Assembly (NCBI RefSeq): GCF_029852145.1 | Contig: NC_079970.1 | Coordinates: forward strand, 19,410,331 to 19,474,330 | From: Microplitis mediator | Lineage: Eukaryota > Arthropoda > Insecta > Hymenoptera > Braconidae | Direction of reading: 5' to 3' | DNA length: 64,000 nucleotides | In this document: positions 22,940 to 37,900 of the stretch, one piece after another | How the letters are laid out: each line of letters opens with the position of its first letter | Position numbering within the stretch: position 1 is the first letter of the stretch | Translations under genes and position numbers: made by a program | The notes under the pieces: generated by a model | Told to the model about the DNA's origin: nothing | Database searches by the model: none | What the model saw: only the letters and a program-made list of their open reading frames with translations

Positions 22940-25900
22940 GTGAGTTATCTTCCAGCTTTGTCCCTATGGTGCATTTATCCAACCGGATTATTAAAGCCGG
23001 CTTTTTTTTTTTAACTTTTTTACTTCACAGCATAAAATAAGTAAAAGTGTTTAATGAAATGAAATAAAAGGGGATATAAATTTATTCATTTATTTTTGAT
23101 GTTGAGTAATTTTTGAAAATAATGATAATTTAATATCAGTATAAAATCAATATCTTTAAGTGAGCATTTAGTCAATGTAATATTTGCAAAGTGTTCATAG
23201 ACTGTAACAACCCTCTGTCGTAACGTAAAGAGATGAGGGAAAAGGGAGAAGAGAAGAAGGAGGTCAAACAGAAAGGGATGTCAGGAGAAATGAGGAAATG
23301 ACTCGTTACTTGCCGTACCGGAAACCACCCTTCTTCTCTTTCCGCTCTGACTGTACCCTAGTCTGCCAGAGGAAACGTACCTCAGTGAAGATAGAAAAGA
23401 GAGGAAAAATTATAATAGATAAAGAAAAAAATAAAAAAATATATCAGACCACTAGGGAATTAGAGAGAAATCAAGAATTTAAAAATTCTCGTAGTCATGG
23501 ATAATTCCATTTGGGGTTTCTAATCGAAAAAAACACCCATACATACTATGAATACTTAAAAATATTTATTTGCACTTTATTCGAGTGTACATTTGCTCGT
23601 TCGTAACCACCTCATGCAGTCAATTTAATTTTCACTTTATTTTGTATCAACGTTTCATTCAATGCTGAATTTAAACCATTTTAAATCTGAATTTAAATTT
23701 TTCATTCACTTTTATTATAAATAGTAAATCTTATTTGACGTCAACCGCTAGATATATATGATCTTTGGATTTCTTGGCAATATTCAACTTTTCAGAATAT
23801 ATTTATAAAATATATATATCGATGTAAAAAGAAAACTGTTCAAGTCAAATACCTTTACCTTTATATGCATATAGAACGATATCGTGACACTAGGACAAAG
23901 ATTCGCCATTGATAGCTTTATTTTTCTTCCCTTCACATTTCTTTAATTTAGTTTTTTAAAAACGTATTTCCTTTATCCTTTACGGTAGAAAATAAATCAG
24001 AGTGAGTTATTAAATTGAACAATAAATAATAAAAAGATTTTCTTTTATCTGCTCATTAATTTTTCCAATCAATCATTAAACTAATAGTACACTTTTCTAT
24101 TAATTTTTTAATTTACGTCAATTACAAATTTTCTTGACAAGGATCACATTAGTATTTATTTATATATATATAAATTTATACACAAAAAAAAATTTCTTGA
24201 CTCAAAAAGTTTTTACTCGCCTCAAGAAATCCATTTTTTCTGTGTAGTCCTAAGAAAATTTGGCTTCAGTTCATAATGTAAAATATTTCATGCGCTAAAA
24301 ATTCTTTTTTTTTTTTTTTTTTTTATATAAATATAGTGGAGGGCTGGGTAATACGGGGTACTTAAGCAAATACTAAATTTTCGAGGACTAAAATACGCAA
24401 AATCTTTTTTTTTTTTAATGATTATCAAAGTAAATAGAAGAAATTTTCAGTTACCGATAAAAAAAAAATTTTTGTTTTTGCTGGAAAAATGGGGTACCCC
24501 CTAAAAAAGGTAAAAAAAAAAATCTGGATTTTAAATGAATTCGATTAAATTAAATTTTTTTGTAAGTAATTTACATGAAGAAAAATTATATTTTACATGT
24601 TTATTTGATACAAAGAAAGAAAAAAAAATTTTTAATAGTTTTTATTATGAAATCAAAGTCATTAACATTTTTCGACTGTCACTCGGTTTTTGAAAAAGTT
24701 TAACGAAAAAAATTGAAAATAATGCTCAATTATATTTTCAAAAGTGATTTTGAAACTTTTAAAAAGCATTTAGAACAAAAAATTTTTTTTCATAACATTT
24801 CGGAGGTACCCCGTTTTGCCCAGCCCTCCGCAAGATGGCTTTGTACACTACGCGCCTCTCACAGTGACTCGATCCTATGTCTGTTTTAATATATAACATT
24901 TCCAACATGGCATCTTAGGTAGGATATACGATAGACGAAACATCACTCACCCCACGCTTCATTTTTCCACCTCTGCTCTTCACACTCACTAATTTGTACA
25001 TAAATCATTCACTTGTAAATTCTAACGTTTGTATACTTAATTCTTCTCACACACACACACACACACACACACAAAAACAACGTTTTCATTCTCTTCGATA
25101 ATTGGCGACATAGACAAGGGATTGTTTCCATCTAATCCTATAAGTTCTTCGCTAAATATATATATGTGATGGTCATACTACTCTATAGTAGATGTCGCCA
25201 CTGTCTTGCGGCTCTTATAAGGGCTTTGTGACGTCCGTTTTAATAGCTAAAATTTTCAACTGTTCTTCTTATGTACCCAGACAAAATATATATGTATATA
25301 TAAATCAGTAAACCTAAAGCACGTACTTTACACAATCTTGTAATACGTTTACTTAAACAATTTCGGATACGTTGAAAGATAAACAGACTCCGTAATGTAA
25401 ATTATTTCGGGTCACAGAAGCGGAAGTGACTCTTCTACCGTGCCAAGGGATTATACCGAAATATTGGCATTTCAAAGTCTAAGTTGACGGGTTTTTTCGA
25501 TTGTACAATCAAGGTTTGATTGCTAATGACCAAAAAAATTTTTCACTCGAAATTTTGGAATCCCATCAATTTGATGTGGGGGAGGGGGGGGGGGGGTTCT
25601 TTTCTATCTTTACTGTGATACCCTACCTCTCAGTCTGAGGTACAGTCAGAGCGGCAATATTCCGGTACGGAAATGAATATCCAGCTCTTAAATATCTTCC
25701 TTTTACTAATTACGTCTTAGTAAATTAAAAAAAAAATAAATACAATTTAGGGAATTTTACGAACATTTTTCTTTTTTTTTAACTTGCAAATATTTTTTCC
25801 GTAAATAATTTATATAAAATTTTTTATCTTTGATCATCAATCTTTCAATCTGTATTTCCTTTATGACTAAATAAAAATAAAAGCTAACTGATAGTTTAAA

Positions 25901-28900
25901 TTAACTGAAATGGAAAAGCTTAATTTCATTGTTATATTGTAAATATAAAAACTATAGAAACTTCAATATCATATGAATGTGAAAAAAAATGGAAGCTTTG
26001 AAATATTATTTTCTGGATGCAATGAAAAATAGTGCAAAATCCTATTCATCGTTTTGCGACGAGTCCCGTCAACAGTGATAACGTAAAAAATTCTCTTTTC
26101 ACTTTTATATTTGCTTTCTATACTCTATACTTTACTTTTCTATTACAAACTTTTTTTTTCTTATCGCTATATCAATAGCTTTTTTATTATTTCTTTATGA
26201 TAGACTCATCGTCGCTATTTACTTTGGATATTAACTATTCAAAATATAAGTACTTATAATTTTATCATCTATAAATATCAATATTTATGTCGATATAAGT
26301 ACTGATGTTTATATTCCTGGTATAGCATCCCTGATAGCCACACTTTCTCTTCAAAAACTTATTGCTGTTAAGTGTTGTCGGTCAATTTAACGTCAAGTTC
26401 CCCGGGTTGAAAAATTTGATCTGATTTTGATTTACACGGAGAAAAATGTATAGTAACAATTGCAACATATTATGGTAATGGTTCCCATAATGCATGGTAT
26501 CCGGTTTTTTTGAAATGTTGATTATAGGAACGGCACCCATACACATTATAGTTATCATTACTATAATATTATAGTAATCGTTACCATAATATTACTTTAA
26601 CAATTACCATATAGTATGGTAACCATTACCATAATTCTTTCACATGCGATATGAGAACTACTGTTACCATAATGATGGGAATTGTTCACATACTTATGGG
26701 AACTTTTCCCAGAAAGTATGGGCCTATATCCCATAATTTTAAGTAATCATTACCATAACGGTATGGGATGATATTTCATAAACGTACTATTAGGAACGGT
26801 TACCATAAATTTCTCTCCATGTAACTCTATTGCACTTGAACTATAATTGGTCTACCTTTAAATTTTTATAAAAATTTTAAACTGTTTTTGATCTAAAGAC
26901 GATCAAAAACAAACAAGTGCCGATCAAAACACTACAAGTTATAGTCAACTTTTTGCAGTCAACTTGACATCTTATTTCGATTGTAGATTTTTGCAACTTG
27001 CGATCAAAATTTACTAAAAAAAAAATTAACTTTTGTAAAATCAATATTTTTTTAAGTGATAAATCGATCAAAATTCTCGTATTATTAATTCGATATTTGA
27101 GTTGAAAAATAATTGTCTTGCCAAAAGAAAATTAAAATTTATTTGGTGTCACGACTAAATATCAGTCATAATATCATTCGAAAAAATATCAATGCCATAA
27201 TAATGAGACAAGTAAATATCTTACGTCTAATTATCATTTATCAGAATATCATGCACCCAAATTTTATAGCGTAATAATATCTCGTAAAAAAAAATTATGA
27301 AATTCGTATACATGCAGACATGCGATGCCTAGTATATTTTATGTTATTAAATATAATATTTTGTCATATGATATTGAAATATTGCGATATTTGAGCGAGT
27401 AGTAATTGAACGTGTGATAATTTGTTGTACAGAAAAAAAAGTACTTCTTAGTGCAAAAAATTTTTACTTACCCCAAGTAATTTGGTGAATTATAAATTGA
27501 AAACAAACATTTTCTGGGAGCAATAAAAAATTTTCTTGGAGCAAAAAAACATTTTTTTGGGCGAAAAAAACTCGTTGCGCTAAGGGATTTTTTCTAGTTC
27601 TAAAAAAATTTTTGTCTTTAATTCGTAAAGTAAAATATTTCTTGTGCCAAGAATTTTTTTTTTTTCTGTGTATAGTATTGTTGCATGTAATAATTTTTTA
27701 TGTAATATTATGACTATAATATCTAGTGATGTAACCAGATTGAAAATGTCCACAAGCATAATTTCTTGTAACAAGAAAAAACATTATTTCTAAAAGTTGT
27801 TTTTCTCTCAGTGTGGCTACCAGGGATGCTTCATATTTGAGTAAAAAATATAAAAGTCAAAAAATATTTATATAAATTTTTTAATCCACATTCAAGTATT
27901 ATTTGTAATAACGTGAATATGCGCAAGTTTACAAGTGGTTTAATAATATTTTTTCATTTACTCTCTTATATATACATATATATATTAAAGCGAACGTAAG
28001 AGGAAAATATTACTCGAGTATGTTTTTACAATTTTACAATTTTATGAAGTCTGTCTACTTTATTGCTATGACGTTCGTGTAAACTTTGCACCTCCATCTG
28101 CTGAAACTTTAATTCCTTCGCGTTGCAAACTATACACTTTTTTTTTATCTATCTATATCTATACAGCAGTACTAGCTGGTGGTGGAGAAAGAAAAAAAAA
28201 TCAGCAATATCTATTTTTGTTGAGTACAACTTTATCCCATTTAAACCTGTCAAATATCCTGGTGAATAAAGGAAAAAATTTTTTTCAACCGTACAGTAGA
28301 GCAGTAACTCCTCAGGTTAACTTATTAATCCATTGCGTTAAATAACTATTAAAAGTACAATAAGGAAAAAATATAATTACAACAATAAATAATTGAATAT
28401 AGTTTTTTTATGCATTGTAAGTATTATTATCCCTCTGTTTTTCTTATAATAACCCAAGACAAAAAACAAATTCTAGTTTAGCTCTCAAAAGCCTCAATTC
28501 CTTTAATGTTTTATTCGCCGCCCAGAAAGTAACTCTACTTTAGTACTCAAAATCTTCAAAGAGAACTATGAGGTCTAAATGAATCGTTTATTTGAGAAAC
28601 CCCATAAGTCATGTTTTTTACGAAATTGGGTTTTTTGGATTTTTGGGTTCTTTGGATATCCCTCCATAGAAATCAATCAAAATATGCATCAAATCAGCGT
28701 TCAAAAAAAATTAACCGAGTAACAGCAATTTCATTTAATTGAGAAATCCCATAAGTCAATGACTCAAATGAACATATGCAGTTTTGGTTTTACAGAAATA
28801 ATTTTTTTTCATTTTTTATTTGAAATTCGCGCTTTTTTGGGAAATTAATTTCAAATGTTGTTTTATTGTTGACTGTTATATGACTAATTAAAATGTTTAA

Positions 28901-31900
28901 ATTAATTATAATTTCTGAGTTTCAGAGTTCAAATACATATTTAATACTTCATTTTATCAGTCTAATAAATGATTTGAGTGGAAACATTTAAAAAAACAAT
29001 GATTTTATAACTTTTTTTTCCGTTTGGTTGAGAAACCCCATAAGTCAATCAACTTTAAATAATTTTTTTAAGAAGTTTCAGTTAAAAAATTAAATTTTTC
29101 TTGTTGGAATCTTTTTCACAAACGCTAACATTATTGTATTCAATTATTTATTTATTAATTTAATGTCAAGCTTTTCCAAAAAAATGTTTTTTGTGTTTCC
29201 TGAAAAATTTTGTTTTCTTGACTTATGGGGTTTCTCAAATAAACGATTCAAATGCAAATAATTTATCGATTTTAAATTATGACTAAGACTTTAAAATCCT
29301 CAACGAATGAAAAGTTATACTTCGGATTTTGAAAAATTTTAGATAGACAAGGGAGAGGAGAGAATACGTCGAATGAGACTTTTGAGGTTCAAATGTGGAT
29401 AAAATTATTCCTGTATGTTTTGAATATTTTGAGGCTCTCATCCAGATTATGTTATTTCAGTTTAGCCCTCAAAGTGGTAAAATTAGTCGTAACTACTTTG
29501 AGGACTAAACTAAGATAACTTTCTATACTGCTGTCAATCTTAAAATTCTAAATTGATCCTCAAAAACCTCATTGAGAACTTTGCGACTTAAATCCGAATT
29601 TGTTTTTCAACTCGGGAACATACAGAGTTTATTTTAATTCACTCAGCGGGATATAAATCTTTTTACATGTCTACACAACATAACGTTTATTTAAATAAAT
29701 ATGTTTAAGTGAAATATTAATCTATAAATTTAATATCGGAACATTTTTCATTGTGTCGATAGAAAAACAAAGTTATCCAATTTTAAATATCTGCAATCTC
29801 GCGATCTTTTTTTTCCTATACATCAATTTCAAATATATATACATATATAGACATATATGATTATTAAATTTTCTTTTAGCTTCGCATATACAGTACGAGT
29901 GTTCAAGTATCGACTACTTTCCCAACGAAGAGTATAGTCCTGATCCCAGTGATTCAACGATGGCGATACCTTGTAAGTTTTTATGTAACACGTTTTTCAA
30001 AAATAAAAAAAAATTTTTTTTTTGCTTCTAAAATTACCCACCACTAAATCGGTAGTGAATAGGGATTTTATTTCTATTCGAGTTCACTTCATCACTAGAA
30101 GTTACAGAATAAAAAAAAAAATCACTCCGCATATGGAATAAGTGAGAGCTTTTTTTTTTTATATAGAGCAACTTCGGAGTGACGGGGATCGTATTTTAAT
30201 CCGCATTAACCCTGATCCGTAGTTTCAACGTCAAAATAAATTCCGCTTTGGAGTGAATTTCACTACGACACGGAGAGAAAATTATGGTAAACGTTCCTCG
30301 TACGTTTATGAAATATTAACTCAAAACGTTATGTTAATGGTCATTTAGAATTATGGGATATACGTCTGTAATTCCTGGCAAAAGTTACCGTAACTAAGGC
30401 ACAATCCCTATCATTATACACTGTAAAAAATCACCGGGGTAAGTCCAAGCGGTGTGGGTGTTAAAATCATCGGTGTTAAATTTACCCCCGGAAGCGGTGT
30501 GAAAATAATGCCGCCGCCGGTGTAGATATTCTTTACCGATGTTAAAATATTTTACTTTGTGAATATTTTTACGTACTCGATCACTGTACTTGTTAATAAA
30601 TAATTTTCTTTATTAATTTTCATAGAGAACTGACATTTTTTGTGTTTTATAATCTTTAAAGTTAATACTCCAAGCGGACGCAGTTTACCCAGCTTTTACA
30701 CCGGTATTACTCCGCTTTTACACCGGTTACCCCGATTTTACACCGATATTACTCCGTTTTTACACCGGTTACCCCGCTTTTACACCGATTTTACTCCGCT
30801 TTTACACCGGTTACCCTGATTTAACACCGGTATTTTTAACACCGGTGAATTACTCCTCCTACACCGGTGTAATTTTATTTCAACACCGGGCGGAGTTAAA
30901 ATGAGTCCATTTTTAACACCGCTCTTTTTACAGTGTAATAATAAATCCTATATCATATGGTTATTGGATTATAGTAATAATTACCATACTCATGGGAATG
31001 GTTCCTACACGGAAAGAAATTTTCTTTAAAAATTACCGTTAAATTCACTGTAATCGCGGGATATAATTTGGCGTTTTTATTTATTACTATCTTCGAAATA
31101 AAAATTACGAAAAAATTTATATATTTTTTGGTAGACTTCATAAAATTTACCAAAAACCGAATAAAACTTACAGTAGACTACGGTAAAATTTGTTGAAAAA
31201 AAGTAAAAAATTATCTCACGTACCGATGAATGATTAAGTCGTGCCATTCGTCCCACGATTACCGTGAATATAACGGTAATTTTTAAAGAAAATTTCTTTC
31301 AGTGTATAATCACATAGGAATAAATCCTATATCTATACATGTATAGGAACGGTTCCTAAGGTGCGTATAGGAATAAGCCCTACATCATGGTCACTGTTCC
31401 CATTACATATGTAAAATATTCCCATATTATGATAGTCGTTCCCATACTACTATGGTAGCCCCATAATGTAAGAGAATCATTCCATAATTTCATGGAAATG
31501 GTTACCGTACTTATGAGCATAGTTCCTACAGTCACAGGAACAAATATTATATCTACATTGAAACGGTTCCTAGCTGCGTATATGGGAATATACCCCGAAC
31601 GTCATGGTAACTGCTACCATAATATATGTGAGATATACCCATAATATATATGAAATATTCCCATAGTATTGTAGTAATTGTTATCATCTATTACAGTAGT
31701 TATTCCTATAGTGTATGGTAGTTATTACCATAGTGTGTGGGAATCCATGGTAATGATGTTATAGTTTTGATTGTCATAATGATACGGCAACGGTTACTAC
31801 GATAATATGGTAACGATTACTATAATAGCATGGTAACCATTACCATCATATTACGGTAATAACTCCCATAATATGATGAATTTATAAATTTTATGGTAAT

Positions 31901-34900
31901 CTCTATCATTTATTATGGTGAACTTCACCATATATTATAGTAATGCTTCGTAAGATAATTACATAAGAATTTTCATTACGGAAATCATTACCGTAGTGCA
32001 TAGGAATCATTACCATAGTGTATGGGAATCATTACCTTGATGTTATAGTTTTGTTTAGCATAATAATATGGTAACGATTACTATGATAGCATGGTAATGA
32101 TTACTATGATAGCATGGTAACCATTACTGTCATATGGCGCTAATAATTCCCATAATATGATAAATTTATAAATTTTATAGTAATCTTTACCATTTATTAC
32201 ACGCTGAAAAAAAAAACGGTAATACTTGCACGGAAAAAAATTAATCGTGAATGCAACATGATGCAGTCTTGGTAAATAAACATGATGAAATCATGTTGCA
32301 TTCACATGATTTGTCATGTTTCGGCTACATGATAATCATGTTGCGGTAACATGAGAAAATCATGTGGCATTCACATGATAATCATGTTGCGGTAACATGA
32401 GAAAATCATGTTGCATTCACGTGATCTGTCATGTTTCGGCTACATGATAATATGTGGCAGCAACATGATTATCATGTAGCCGAAACATGACAGATCATGT
32501 GAATGCAACATGATTTTCTCATGTTACCGCAACATGATTATAATGTAGCCGTAACATGATTATCATGTGAATGCCACATGATTTTCTCATGTTACCGCAA
32601 CATGATTATCATGTAGCCGAAACATGACAGATCATGTGAATGCAACATGATTTTCTCATGTTACCGCAACATGATTATAATGTAGCCGTAACATGATTAT
32701 CATGTGAATGCCACATGATTTTCTCATGTTACCGCAACATGATTATCATGTAGCCGAAACATGACAAATCATGTGAATGCAACATGATTTTTTCATGTTA
32801 CCGCAACATGACTATCATGTAACCGAAACATGACAAATCATGTGAATGCAACATGATTTCATCATGTTTATTTACCAAGACTGCATCATGTTGCATTCAC
32901 GATTAATTTTTTTCCGTGTGCCATCTTAACGAAGTAACTATTTCCATCCTGACATTGTAATGATTCTCATTCTTTTATGTTAACCATTCATATCCGTGAT
33001 GATAACCATTACTATCTTTGAAAGCAAAATCAAAAATTTTTTAGACATCAGAAATATTTCTATCTAGATGGTAACTATTACTATCGGCAATAGTAATTAT
33101 TACTATACGAGAAACGAATAGTTAACATAAAAGCATGATAATGATTATCACATACAGATAGTAATCATTCCCTATTGCAAGATGGTAATAGTTAGCATTT
33201 TTTTTCAGCATGTATGGTAAACATTACCATATATTATGGTAATGATTCGCACGAATATTATGTAGGAATTATTACCATAATTTTATAAGAACTATTTCAA
33301 TATTATATAAAAATGAAACCCATATAGATAGGAATGTTTACCATAATTTACACGGGTGACATTCCTATAATATATATTTCAAAAAAACCTGTTGCGATTG
33401 ATGGTCATTCTCAATATATATTGTAATCGTTACCATAAATTTCTCTCCGTGGAAGGGATTAAATAAATGAAAAATAATTTCCCCTAATCCACTTCGGATT
33501 TAATCAGCGTTTACTCCGCAAATTTTTTACAGTAGATATTATTTGAAAAACTTGTAAACAGTAATATCTTCCGTTATTTCACAATATTTTAGATGCTGTC
33601 ACAAAGTCCGCAATGTTCTTCTTCATAGCAACATTGCTACTCGTAGTTGCAGAAGTTTGCTACTTTGCTGCCCACGTATCTCGTCCCAGGCACCAGCTGT
33701 GTGTTTTCGTAGCCGGTGTGGTCTTCACCATTTGCGGTAAGTTTAACATATTTTGCCTGAGGAATATCGAAAGATACTGAATAAAGTCAAGTATATAGAT
33801 CTTGAGAGTATGAATCTATCATTTCAACATGACTCGCACTCATATGTATTCGCTTCATGTTTATAGTACAGTTGAATAAATAAATATATCTAGACAGAAA
33901 CCCCGATCCAATAATTGTCTTGCCTAAGGCATTTTTCATTTCCTTTATGTTTTGCTAACATTTATTTATTTTATAAAATTAATATATAATAAGTCAGCCT
34001 TTGAAATTAACTGGGTCGAAAAATTTGTTTGTATTTTAAGTTATTTCTACTCAATTTTACTTTACTTTTTATTTGTATTTAATTAACAAGTGAAAGATAA
34101 TTGAGTTTCCCCCGTACTATTCCTTATGTAGAATATTTTCAGACTTATTTTCAATCAATTTTAGTCTAGTTTTGATCGCTTCTAGATCAAAATGAACTTT
34201 TTTCTCATAATATTTTGCCTTCTCTTGATTTTCTCCAAACCAAAATCAAACTTGTACTGCCTATCATTTTTATTAGTCTGTTTTTGATTGTCTCTAGATC
34301 AAAAACGGCTTAAAATTTTTATAAAAATTCAAAGACAGACCCATTAGTTCAAATACAATCTAAGTCTTGTTAACTTCCCACTAAGAAAATTGCAAACTTT
34401 AAAAAAAAAGGAACTTATTGGTTTCGGTCCCATTTTCGAAAATCGAGTTTTCATCAGATGTCGACGTTTTGAGGTCCTAGGAAGCTATTCTGACTATTGC
34501 CGGATGGACGTTGTGTGTGTGTATGTGTGTGTGTGTAAACTTCTTTTGTCCGACTATATCTTTGGAACGAATCAACCGATTTGAACGTACTTGGGGGTAA
34601 TCGACAGAACTCACCAAAACTTAAAATTGATTAGATTTTGGGGTAGATCGGTCATGTAGTTTACGAGTTATACGAAGAATAAAAATTAAAAATTTTTTTT
34701 GTTTTTAGTTTTTGCATACACGGAAAAAAATGAACTATATAAATTGAGAATGACAAGTAATATAATGATAAAGTAATCAGTAAATACCATCATTCTAAAT
34801 AGTAATTTTTTCATTTATGATTCAAACGTGAATAATTACATGATAAGTATGTAAATTTATTGTCTATGTAAGAAAAATTAGTATTTGAACTTTAAAAATC

Positions 34901-37900
34901 GTAACTGATACTTAGAAAATAGAAGACACGTATTATAAAATTTACTATTTGAATGTTAAAATTCCCCATATTGACGACCGGGTTCCGGGTTATAATTTCA
35001 AATAGTAATTTTTAAAGTTTTTTTTTTTCGTGTATAACTTATAAACCAATTGGCTGATTCGCCTCAAAATGTAATCAGTTTTAAGTCTTGTTGAGCCCTT
35101 TCGATTGCCTATTTTTTTTTTTCCTAGAATATGCACTGTAAAAAATTTTTTTGACCCGGTGTAGTGTAAATGTCTGGGTTTAAAAATTACACCAAATTTG
35201 GTGTTAAATTTAGACGGTGTGAATTAAAAATTTTTACACCGCCAAACGTGTAAATTTATAATTCATGATAATTTTGCGTTAAGAAAATTAATCATAAAAA
35301 TGTTGACATGTTCAAAATACTATTTAATATCTAAATAAAATTAATGTAGTTAAAAATATCCAATGATCGTTTGTTGCTCATTAATTAAAATTGTAATGAG
35401 TAACACGAAATGGTGTAAAAAAAAATAGATCACACCACGTGAAAATTACTCGGATGGATAATTTACACCGAAAGAATTTTACGTCGTTATTTCACACTAC
35501 ACCGTGTAAAGTTCTTCGGGTCCATTTTTATACCGAAATTTTTTACAGTGTGTGCATTAATTTAAGTCTCTTGGTTTTTATTTAAAATAACAATAAGCTC
35601 TGATTACCCAGGTTTGTTGATGCTCGTAGGAATGATCATGTACATATCTGTATTCAAAGCGGAAGTTGGAAGTAAATTAAGACCTAGATCTTCTTTTCAG
35701 GTTAGTTGAATATTTTATAATTAAAGTTAATTAACTTTTAATTTTTTTAAAGCTCATTAAGTAGAGATCATTAAGAAAATTATTACTTTTAAATACCTCC
35801 AAAGCTAAATTTTTTGAAATTATACTTATAATTATATTAATAAAAAATATCATTTAAAAAAATTGCTCGAGCAAATTCTGTTGGATTTAAAAAATTTTAT
35901 ATTCGTACCGATAAATGTCGCATGCGATTTAAAACTCACCTTTTTTTTCTTGTTAAAACCAACAGAAATGAGGGCGCGGACTTTGAAAAACGAGATTATT
36001 TAATTTGGTCGAGTATTTACGAAAATATTTTTCATTTAAATTCAGTCATTTTCATTACACTGATTAAATTAAATATATAAATTGAGAAACGACAAGTAAT
36101 ATGATGATAGTGAACAGTAAATACTGTCATTAAATAGTAATTCTTTAATTTATAATTAAAATTTAAATAATTATAGGATAAGTATTAAAATTTATTGGTC
36201 ATGCAGGAAAAATCAATATTTGAACTTTAAGAATCGTAACTTAAAATTTAAAAATTCATGACACGTATTATAAAATATATTGTTTGGAATGCCCGTGTTA
36301 AAAAAATTAATTCCAAAAAAGTTCGACATGTATAACTTCTAAACTTGAGACAAATTAGAACTTCGAATGGAACTTTTTTTGAACTTTTGTAATTTTTATA
36401 GTAAAATAAAAATATTGTCTAAAAAAAAGAACGTTTTTAAAAGACATTTCTCTGAACGTATTTTTACTATATATTAACTTCGTTCTGAAAAAAGTTCCCA
36501 ATAGAAACCAATAGCCTCATGAAAATCAACAAACGTGCATAAAAAGTTCCAAATTAGAGGTTTTTTAACTTTTTCGAGAAATATGTTTTAAAGACGTTCT
36601 TTTTTACTCAAATTTCGCTCATATAAAATCCTACACGGAGAAAATTAAATAGTAAGAATTACTATTTAGTTACCCGTGTAAAAAAAATTTTTGTTCATCA
36701 TGAATTTAGGTCTGAATTTCATGACGAAACTCAGAACGTGACACAAATATCACTTTCATCATGAATTCACTCAAACTTTTCGTCTGGTAAATCAGTACCA
36801 ACTATAAAATTGATTTTTTTTACATCTTTGAATTGGACTTGAGATGACTTCGATAGAAACTTGACTGATTTTTTACTGGATTAAATCTTTTGTCGAATTT
36901 ATCGATTCAGAAATTACCAATAAAATTCTTCTATCAAGTACTTGATTTACGTAAGTCAGTTTCGACTGTAAAATAAATTCAGTGAATGAACTTCGGATCA
37001 CTTGAATTTAAATTTTACTGTCATAATTTTGACGTGATTAAAGTTGATGATACAAATTCATGATGAAAGTCATATTTGTGTCACGATCTGAGTTTCGAGA
37101 TGAAATTTATATTTAAATTTATTATAAACAATAATTTTTTTACACGAGTATGGTAAAATTTTCTACCATCAATAGATAGTAGTGAATACATACAGGATTG
37201 TAACAATTATTATAAATATGGTGAATGTTAAAATCTAGATGATTTATACAATAATCTAAATAGTATTCACTACTATCTATTGATGGTAGAAAATTTTACC
37301 ATAACTAGATAGTAATTCCTATTATTTAATTTTCTCCGTGTAGATAAACTTTTTTTTTACCATCAAAATCACAAAAGTTCCACCCAAAATTCTAATCTTT
37401 CTCAAGTTTAGAAGTTCAACCCATCGAACTTTTTTGGAATCTTTTGGGAACGAATTTTTTTTTACACAGTTGTTAAAATTCCCTATATTGACACCTAGGT
37501 TCCGGGTTATAATTTCAAACACTAATTTTTAAAGTTTCGTTTTTCCGTGAACCGATGATTAATTTAGTTCAATTTCTAAAAAAAAACTATGCACCAACTT
37601 CTTACTTTTATAATTTCATTATACAAGTTTCTATAACGTTGTATCGTTTTACAACTTTTTCACTAGTAGTAAAGAAAAAATAAAATTCTTAATGGCCTCA
37701 ATTGCACTCAATACTTTAAATAATTAAATATTTTTAAAAGCTCAAAGTTTCTTAAATACCTTAATTCGCTTTAATTTTAATTATAAAAAAAGTGTAACGA
37801 TAATCATAGCAATTGAGAAAAAAAATGAAGAAAATAAAAGACGACAGTGATTGATGCAGGAGAAAAATAAAAAGATTGAGTGCAGTCGGAATTGAGTTAG

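Larger units (their letters stand above)
22940..29879 (+). other. Intron 1 of the stg1-like gene (6.9 kb)
   Basis: It is bounded by GTGAGT and TTTTAG. It holds a purine-rich block (23,220-23,460), elements of families O, L and E, a (CA)n (25,049-25,073), a G-run (25,578-25,596) and a CCCCATAAGTCA element. The block 24,840-25,260 is unique and less AT-rich. No nested gene was recognised. Confidence 0.7.
30269..33451. mobile_element. Family E MITE, copy 2 (3.2 kb with inserts)
   Basis: The ends are CACGGAGAGAAAATTATGGT and ACCATAAATTTCTCTCCGTG, flanked by GA. Its own sequence is made of ATGGTAA and ATGGGAA units in hundreds of bases. Inserts are at 30419-30935, 31008-31304 and 32200-33212. Confidence 0.8.
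30045..33532. mobile_element. Family A MITE split by a 3.2-kb nested stack
   Basis: Left part 30,045-30,268 and right part 33,452-33,532 rejoin as CACTAC-GA-AGGGATTAAATAAATG, the normal family A order. The stack nearly fills intron 2 of the stg1-like gene. Confidence 0.75.
36292..37469. mobile_element. Family G MITE, copy 2 (level 2)
   Basis: The ends are CCCGTGTTAAAAAAATTAAT and CGAATTTTTTTTTACACAG. TTCCAAAAAAGTTC units lie on both sides of a level 3 insert. Confidence 0.85.
36058..37549. mobile_element. Family S MITE, copy 2, host of a four-level nest
   Basis: The left part 36,058-36,291 and right part 37,470-37,549 match the intact copy 34719-35032. The sequence is resumed at TGTTAAAATTCCC. 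Confidence 0.85.

Noticed and set aside
22589..23014. Alternative frames overlapping stg1-like exon 1
   Set aside because: They are shadows of the real exon; only the main frame has TM1, GLWRVC and matching splice phases.
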